64,000 nt of DNA, taken from NCBI GenBank assembly GCA_030544215.1, contig JARZZO010000003.1, positions 25,305,879 to 25,369,878 of the forward strand. The letters are read 5' to 3'. This stretch comes from Zantedeschia hybrid cultivar (Eukaryota > Streptophyta > Magnoliopsida > Alismatales > Araceae). A model generated the notes under the pieces. It did no database searches. It worked only from the letters and a program-made list of their open reading frames with translations, and had not been told where the DNA came from. This document shows, in pieces, positions 59,148 to 64,000 of this stretch (within the stretch, counting starts at the first letter, position 1; each line of letters begins with the position of its first letter). The position numbers were made by a program, and so were the translations under genes.

Positions 59148-59665
59148 TGACCCTCCCTTCTTGGAACACATGGCGTATGAACAAATTCAAATGTTTTTCT
59201 TGAAAAATATAGAAAAGATGCTTACAGTGTTTGGGACAATTTGAGGGGGAAAAAACTATTGGATCCTCACACTCAAAATTTACATTCCTTTGCCTCATTT
59301 CCATGTTTATCCTCCTTAAATAATAGAAGGTGTCACAAAAGAATATGAATTTGTACATATGCAACACTTAAAATTGACGGATTATTTGCATCTGATCCAA
59401 TCCTAGCTGTTCCGGCCTGACCCTCCCTTCTTAGAATAAATGGCATATGGGCAAATTAATTTTTTTTGTAAAAAATATAAAAAAGGTGCTTACAATGGTT
59501 GAGACAATTTGAAGGAAAAAAAAAACCCTACTGGTACTGTATCTCAAGGCTTAAAATTTACCTTCCTTTACCATGTCCATATTTGTCCTTAAAGAATAGA
59601 AGTATTACGAAGAATACGAGTTTGTACATGCGCAATACTCAAAATTGATGAAGTATGTGCATCTA
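59148..59665. repeat. About 270-bp tandem duplication
   Basis: Copies begin TGACCCTCCCTTCTT at 59148 and 59418 and stay collinear through GGTGCTTACA(A/G)TG, ATTTAC(A/C)TTCCTTT and GAATTTGTACAT(A/G)-like blocks. They are clearly diverged. Confidence 0.8.
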
Positions 59666-59954
59666 ATATTTTCATCATTTGACATAAATAATTCATTAAC
59701 TTTGTGTATTATCAATGTATCAATTCATATTCTTTTGTGATACTTCCAATAAGGAATATAGAAGTGTGACAAACGAATGTAAAAATTGCAAGGCTACAAC
59801 AATTTACCATAATAATACAACATACAATAAACAAACATTTACAAATCATTATAATGTCTTCATTGGAGTCGATCAGATCACCATGGGGTATCATTGAAGA
59901 CATTCTAATGCCTCACTGTGGCACAGAGCAGTGATTGTATCTAATGTGCTCTTA
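59666..59954. other. AT-rich spacer
   Basis: No feature recognised. A phrase with AATATAGAAGTGT resembles parts of the flanking duplication. Confidence 0.3.
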
Positions 59955-60385
59955 TGCCATGAAGTCGTCAGGATGTCTTCTTTTGGAGCCGGTTTGATCA
60001 CTATGGAGAGCGATCCCCAAGATCAAACATAATAACAAAGATGAGAGAGAGAGAGCGTGCGCCAAATACATGCTATTGATATCCCTAAAGTCATCCCTAA
60101 GCCATGATGAAGTCATTAGAATGCCTTCTTTTGGAGCTGGTTTGATCACTACAGAGAGCAATCCCCAAGGTTGAACATAATAACAAATATGTGTGTGTGC
60201 GCGAGAGAGAGAGAGAGAGAGAGAGAGGTGTTATTTATAGCCCCAAAGCCATGATAAAGTCATTGGAATGTCTTCTTTTGGAGCTAGTTTGATCACTATG
60301 GAGAGCGATCCCCAAGGTCGAACATAATAACAAATATGTGTGTGAGAGAGAGAGGTGCTATTTATATCCTTAAAGCCATCCCCAA
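59955..60385. repeat. Three tandem copies of an about 147-bp unit
   Basis: Units start near 59955, 60101 and 60248 and share TTCTTTTGGAGC(C/T)(G/A)GTTTGA, GAGAGC(G/A)ATCCCCAAG and an internal GA/GT microsatellite of variable length. A further short duplication with CCCCCAACTAG(C/T)C and GACATGGGATGAGTA lies at 60388-60500. Confidence 0.85.
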
Positions 60386-60652
60386 TCCCCAACTAGTCAT
60401 TGGAGGCCCTCTGACATGGGATGAGTATGATATAAGCCATCATCTCGAACCCCCAACTAGCCGTTGGAGGCCTTCTGACATGGGATGAGTACAATATAAT
60501 GTAATATGGTAAGTGCAATGACGTCCACAAGAAGCCCATAATGTATGGCAAATAAGCACATGCAACTCAACAACTCCAATCGTGCGACAATGAAATGAAC
60601 ATGTGATTTAAGCATCCCGTGCTAATGGATCCACACAGAATTGCATGAATTC

Positions 60653-63366
60653 ATGGATGGCAGTACCGGTACCGGCCGGTACGACCGGTACGGGCTTAAA
60701 AGGGCCCAAAAAAATCAGAAAAAAAAGAAAAAAATTCAGAAAAAATCAGAAAAAATCAGAAAAAATGTAAACAATTAATTAACTATGTGTTGGGTGTGAT
60801 AAAAGTAGGTTAAGACAAAGAAGTACACATAACACATACAAAATGACTATTTTCATAAAGATTAAACATGAAAAATATTATGTTAATGTACTAAATATTT
60901 ACAACAATGCAAAATATTAACGAAATCAAACGATCCTTACCTATGAAAAACATAAGTGAGTCCCTTAATATGGATAATAACCCGTAGATCCTTCTGATTC
61001 ATCATCTGGTTGCTGTTGCTGGTATCCATAATAAGGTTGCATATGTTCCCTATATTCACCATAACTAAACAAGGATGCAGCCAAGTCGTACATCCCTCTT
61101 TGAATCCCTCTTGGAGTATATGCTTGTTGACTTGATGAAATTCCAGAATCATGGTGCAAAGAAGTAGTATGAGGATAAGAAGAAGACCCTGACCCATAAC
61201 TGCTACTGGGTGGAATCGGTGGATGGAATTGAAAGCCTTCATACTCTACTTGATCTCCCCAGCTATACATGCCTGCTTCTTGTTGGCCACCTCCATAACC
61301 TGACTGTTGTCCATGCTGACTTTGTGAATCATAATCTCCTTGACTTTCATGTTGTCCTCTTCCTGTGTCAATATGTAAGGAGAAAGAAGGTGCATACACT
61401 CCGCCCCCGGTAGTAGCACCTGCAGCTGCACCAGCATCATCACTAGGAGACTCTGTCCCATCATCATCATCATCTTGATCATAATCAACAATTAACTTTC
61501 TTTTAACAATACTTGATTTTTTCTTTTGTGATGCCTGTTTTTGCTGGCTTTCTTTTTTTTCTAGATCTTTTTGCAAGTTCAATCGATTCAATACTCATTT
61601 TCCTCGTGGTGTATGCCTCACATAAATTTGCTTCATCTCATCAATGGTAGGATCGTCTCTGGCAGCCAGATTAGTCCTCTCCAATGTAGATGTACTCCTT
61701 TTCAAGAATGATGGTGGCCCAACCATTCTAGGAGTGACTGGCCTACTATCTGATTCTGAGTGTCTAGCAGGCTCAAGCTCAGTATCAGGTGCAAATAAAG
61801 GCACATGCTCAGTCTGACTCTGATGCTCATGTGAAGGAGGAGGTGAATTTTCTTTTTGCCTTTTCGAGGTTCTTAATTCTGGATCTCTAGCAACAGCTCC
61901 ATCTAGTATGCCTTCTGCCCATTCTGTATCATCAGGATCAAAAACTGACTCATCGACAGTTGCTCGTGTCTCAACCCAAGTCTGCAAGGGATTATCATCA
62001 TCAAATAACTCTTCCACATCAATTTGGCCAACCACATCTTCTGCGTGCCCTGCAACTCGTTTCTCCCTCAGTTGTTGTCTCAACCGGATGTTTTTGATCC
62101 TCAATCTCATATTGTAATGGCAGTACACAAATTTGTCCAATCGTTCAGCCTTTAACCGGTTACGAATTTTTGAGTGTATAAGGCTGAACGTGCTTCAGTT
62201 TTTTTCACATTGGCTTGCCGACGTCGTCTGACTCAAAACCCTCACTGCAACGGAAGCCAATGGATTATAGCACCTATTTCTGTTGTACACCATTATCCAC
62301 CACTCAGCTGTGCCATCATTAAAAGAAACCAAAAAAAAAATTTATCAATGTATGTTCTCGTTTCTTATGCACATTTTACAACAATGCAATGACTAAGTAT
62401 ACCTGGGCTCACTTTCTCTACAGCAATTTGCACAGAGTCTTCATTATATGTCTCCAGTCTTAGCCTATAAGCCTCCATCTACAAAGATGGAATTAACAAT
62501 TAATAGAATTCATAGGCTCTTCAAATTACAAGTAATTGGATAAATCTTAAAGTCAGATCTTCACTAAGTATACCTGTCTCTCTGCCTCAATCCTATCTTC
62601 TATTGTCCTCGACAAACGTGCAATCACATTTAGTGTGCCTTGAATCACCTCTCCATCAATATGCACTTGACGACTGTACATTACTCGAGGATTTAAATAA
62701 TAACCTGCATTTAGGTGAAAAATTACTAATGTCAATTTAATAAATAATCTCCCATGTAACAGTATAAGACTTCACTTACCAGCTGCATGCAAGTCGTGGT
62801 GTAATGTGCTTTCCCATCTGACATCAATAAGGTCCCACCACTTCATATAAGTGTTGGGAAATGCGTTCTTGATGTGCACCTTAGCAATGTCAATTGCCTC
62901 GTACAAATATCTCATGTAATTCTTATCATCCCCATCCACCAATTTTAACACCTGTACGAGAGGTTCCACCAACTTCAGATAAGTCTTCGTATTACTCCAA
63001 AATTTTTTATTCTCTATGATTTTTCTCACTTCCAAATGTTCAGATTTAGATTCATTGGAGGTGGTCCGCATATACTCCAAGAACTCCTTATTAAACATAA
63101 AACCCTTGATCTCATTCTTGAATTTGTGCAAAGATTCTAAAGAAATAAAATTAGATGCAAATCGTGTAGGCCCTGCACGGATGAGATCTCGACCTCCAGA
63201 TGCTTTTTCTCTGAACATATTCAAGATACTGGGATGACCATAAATAAATTGGGTAATTCTTTGGGCTCTCTTTACAGTCTTGCTGATAGTTGGATCCTTA
63301 CCAATGTCTTCAAGCATCAAGTCCAGACTATGCGTTGCACATGGGACCCAATAAAGGTGTTTGCGC
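60653..63366 (-). mobile_element. hAT-2: 3' part of a hAT transposon
   Basis: The 3' end (plus-strand left edge) reads ATGGATGGCAGTACCGG followed by CCGGTAC palindromes. The transposase gene fills 60965-63366 on the minus strand. The 5' part of the element is not adjacent: a different hAT end starts at 63367. The last 15 bases of the terminus equal those of the MITE at 21091. Confidence 0.85.
60965..63366 (-). pseudogene. hAT-2 transposase, C-terminal two thirds, nearly intact
   Basis: Minus strand. Exon 1 (63366 to about 62779) starts inside the DUF659 region with HLYWVPCATHSLDLMLEDIG, then RFASNFISLESL and WWDLIDVRWESTLHHDLHAA. A clean GTAAGT donor and CAG acceptor join it to GYYLNPRVMYSRQVH (62734 on), then MEAYRLRLETYNED (about 62480). 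The dimerisation domain follows with WWIMVYNRNRCYNPLASVAV and SASQCEKN (62300-62200). A TGA at 62195-62197 replaces the conserved Trp after CEKN. The frame stays open through an acidic segment, a second TGA (61595-61597) and a Tyr/Gln/Gly-rich tail to 60965. Both stops can be explained by single C-to-T or G-to-A changes. The N-terminal BED finger is not present. Confidence 0.85.
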
Positions 63367-63615
63367 CAAGGAATTCCGGATCGGATCGGGTCCCCGAATC
63401 GGGACCCGCCGATCCCGATCCGACCGGATCGGATCGGCCGAGTCGGCCGATCCAGATGAAGTCTGGCCAGTCCGACTCGGCCAGATTAAAAAATAATAAA
63501 AAATTAAAAAAAATCATAAAAAATCAGAAAAAAATCAAAATAAAATCAGAAAAAATTACATACATATTATTCAATTGATGTACAATAAGAATGAATGCAA
63601 TTCATGTACATCCAT
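63367..63615 (+). mobile_element. hAT-3: end of a third hAT family, inserted in hAT-2
   Basis: Starts CAAGGAATTCCGGATCGG, the same terminus as the right end of the MITE at 42630-42815, followed by about 110 bp of GATCGG/CCGATC palindromes and then AT-rich DNA with repeated AAATCAGAAAAA. The expected target copy would be GTTTGCGC (63359-63366). The other end is not in the window. Confidence 0.75.
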
Positions 63616-64000
63616 AAAAAACCCTAAACCCTAAAACCCTAAACCCTAAACCCTAAACCCTAAACCTTAAACCCTAAAACCCTAAAACCCTAAACCCTAA
63701 ACCCTAAACCCTAAAACCCTAAAACCCTAAACCCTAAACCCTAAACCCTAAACCCCTAAAACCCTAAACCCTAAACCCCTAAAACCCTTAACCCTAAACC
63801 CTAAACCCTAAACCCTAAACCCTAAACCCTAAACCCTAAACCCTTAACCCTTAACCCTTAACCCTTAACCCTTAACCCTTAACCCTTAAACCCTTAAACC
63901 CTAAACCCTAAAACCCTAAAACCCTAAACCCTAAACCCTAAACCCTTAACCCTTAACCCTTAACCCTTAACCCTAAAACCCTAAAACCTACCCTAAACCC
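63616..64000 (+). repeat. Telomere-type repeat array (CCCTAAA)n with variants
   Basis: From about 63620 to the window edge nearly every base belongs to CCCTAAA, CCCTAAAA or CCCTTAA units. CCCTTAA is homogenised in blocks at about 63841-63890 and 63946-63972. The G-rich strand points leftwards, into the transposon-filled intron. Confidence 0.95.

Noticed and set aside
63616..64000. True chromosome end
   Set aside because: The G-rich strand points into the window, the opposite of a right-hand telomere, and the array follows directly on transposon DNA.
1..64000. tRNA, rRNA, CRISPR or bacterial-type operon features
   Set aside because: None seen. The TGGTATCAGAGC matches are retroelement primer-binding sites, not tRNA genes.

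Overview
The window is nuclear DNA from a flowering plant with a transposon-rich genome. Evidence: a recognisable plant MRG-domain gene with consensus splice sites, many plant-type retrotransposons and hAT elements, and a plant-type (CCCTAAA)n array at the right edge. I cannot name the species.

The one host gene I recognise runs on the + strand. It encodes an MRG1/MRG2-type chromatin reader (MRG15/Eaf3 family). Four of its exons are visible: 17812-17852, 18066-18167, 36419-36498 and 57515-57684. They join in frame at GT/AG sites. The introns are about 0.2, 18.3 and 21.0 kb, and the long ones are filled with transposable elements. The chromodomain exons expected upstream and the last MRG exons expected downstream were not seen, so the gene probably runs off both ends. 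Most of the window would then be intron.

Layout. 1-8680: a gag-only Ty3/gypsy-like element (A, minus strand) with a minisatellite-rich 3' region, a 997-codon gag ORF, a primer-binding site and a 2.35-kb LTR. 8690-9420: a decayed ORF I could not identify. 9.4-15.9 kb: GC-rich retroelement remains, a short solo-LTR-like segment and a broken LINE on the minus strand. 15.9-18.2 kb: intron and two MRG exons. 19.35-22.99 kb: a decayed L1-type LINE holding a hAT MITE. 23.9-29.4 kb: a second copy (B, plus strand) of the gag-only element, truncated inside gag and inserted in an RTE-like LINE fragment. 31.7-32.3 kb: a hAT MITE. 33.8-35.2 kb: a 5'-truncated LINE with poly(A), a 15-bp target duplication and a hAT MITE nested in its 3' UTR. 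36.4 kb: the third MRG exon. 37.0-45.1 kb: a non-coding LTR element (D, plus) interrupted by a complete relative (E, minus), one LTR of which carries a hAT MITE. 45.2-49.5 kb: simple and tandem repeats and unassigned intron. 49529-56567: a 7-kb hAT element with TIRs, an 8-bp target duplication, a decayed transposase and its own nested MITE. 57.5 kb: the fourth MRG exon. 59.1-60.5 kb: local tandem duplications. 60653-63366: a second hAT transposase gene, nearly intact, minus strand. 63367-64000: the end of a third hAT family, followed by telomere-type repeats.

Several insertions can be ordered from exact or near-exact target-site duplications. The small MITEs in the LINEs and LTRs look like non-autonomous relatives of the larger hAT elements in the same window.
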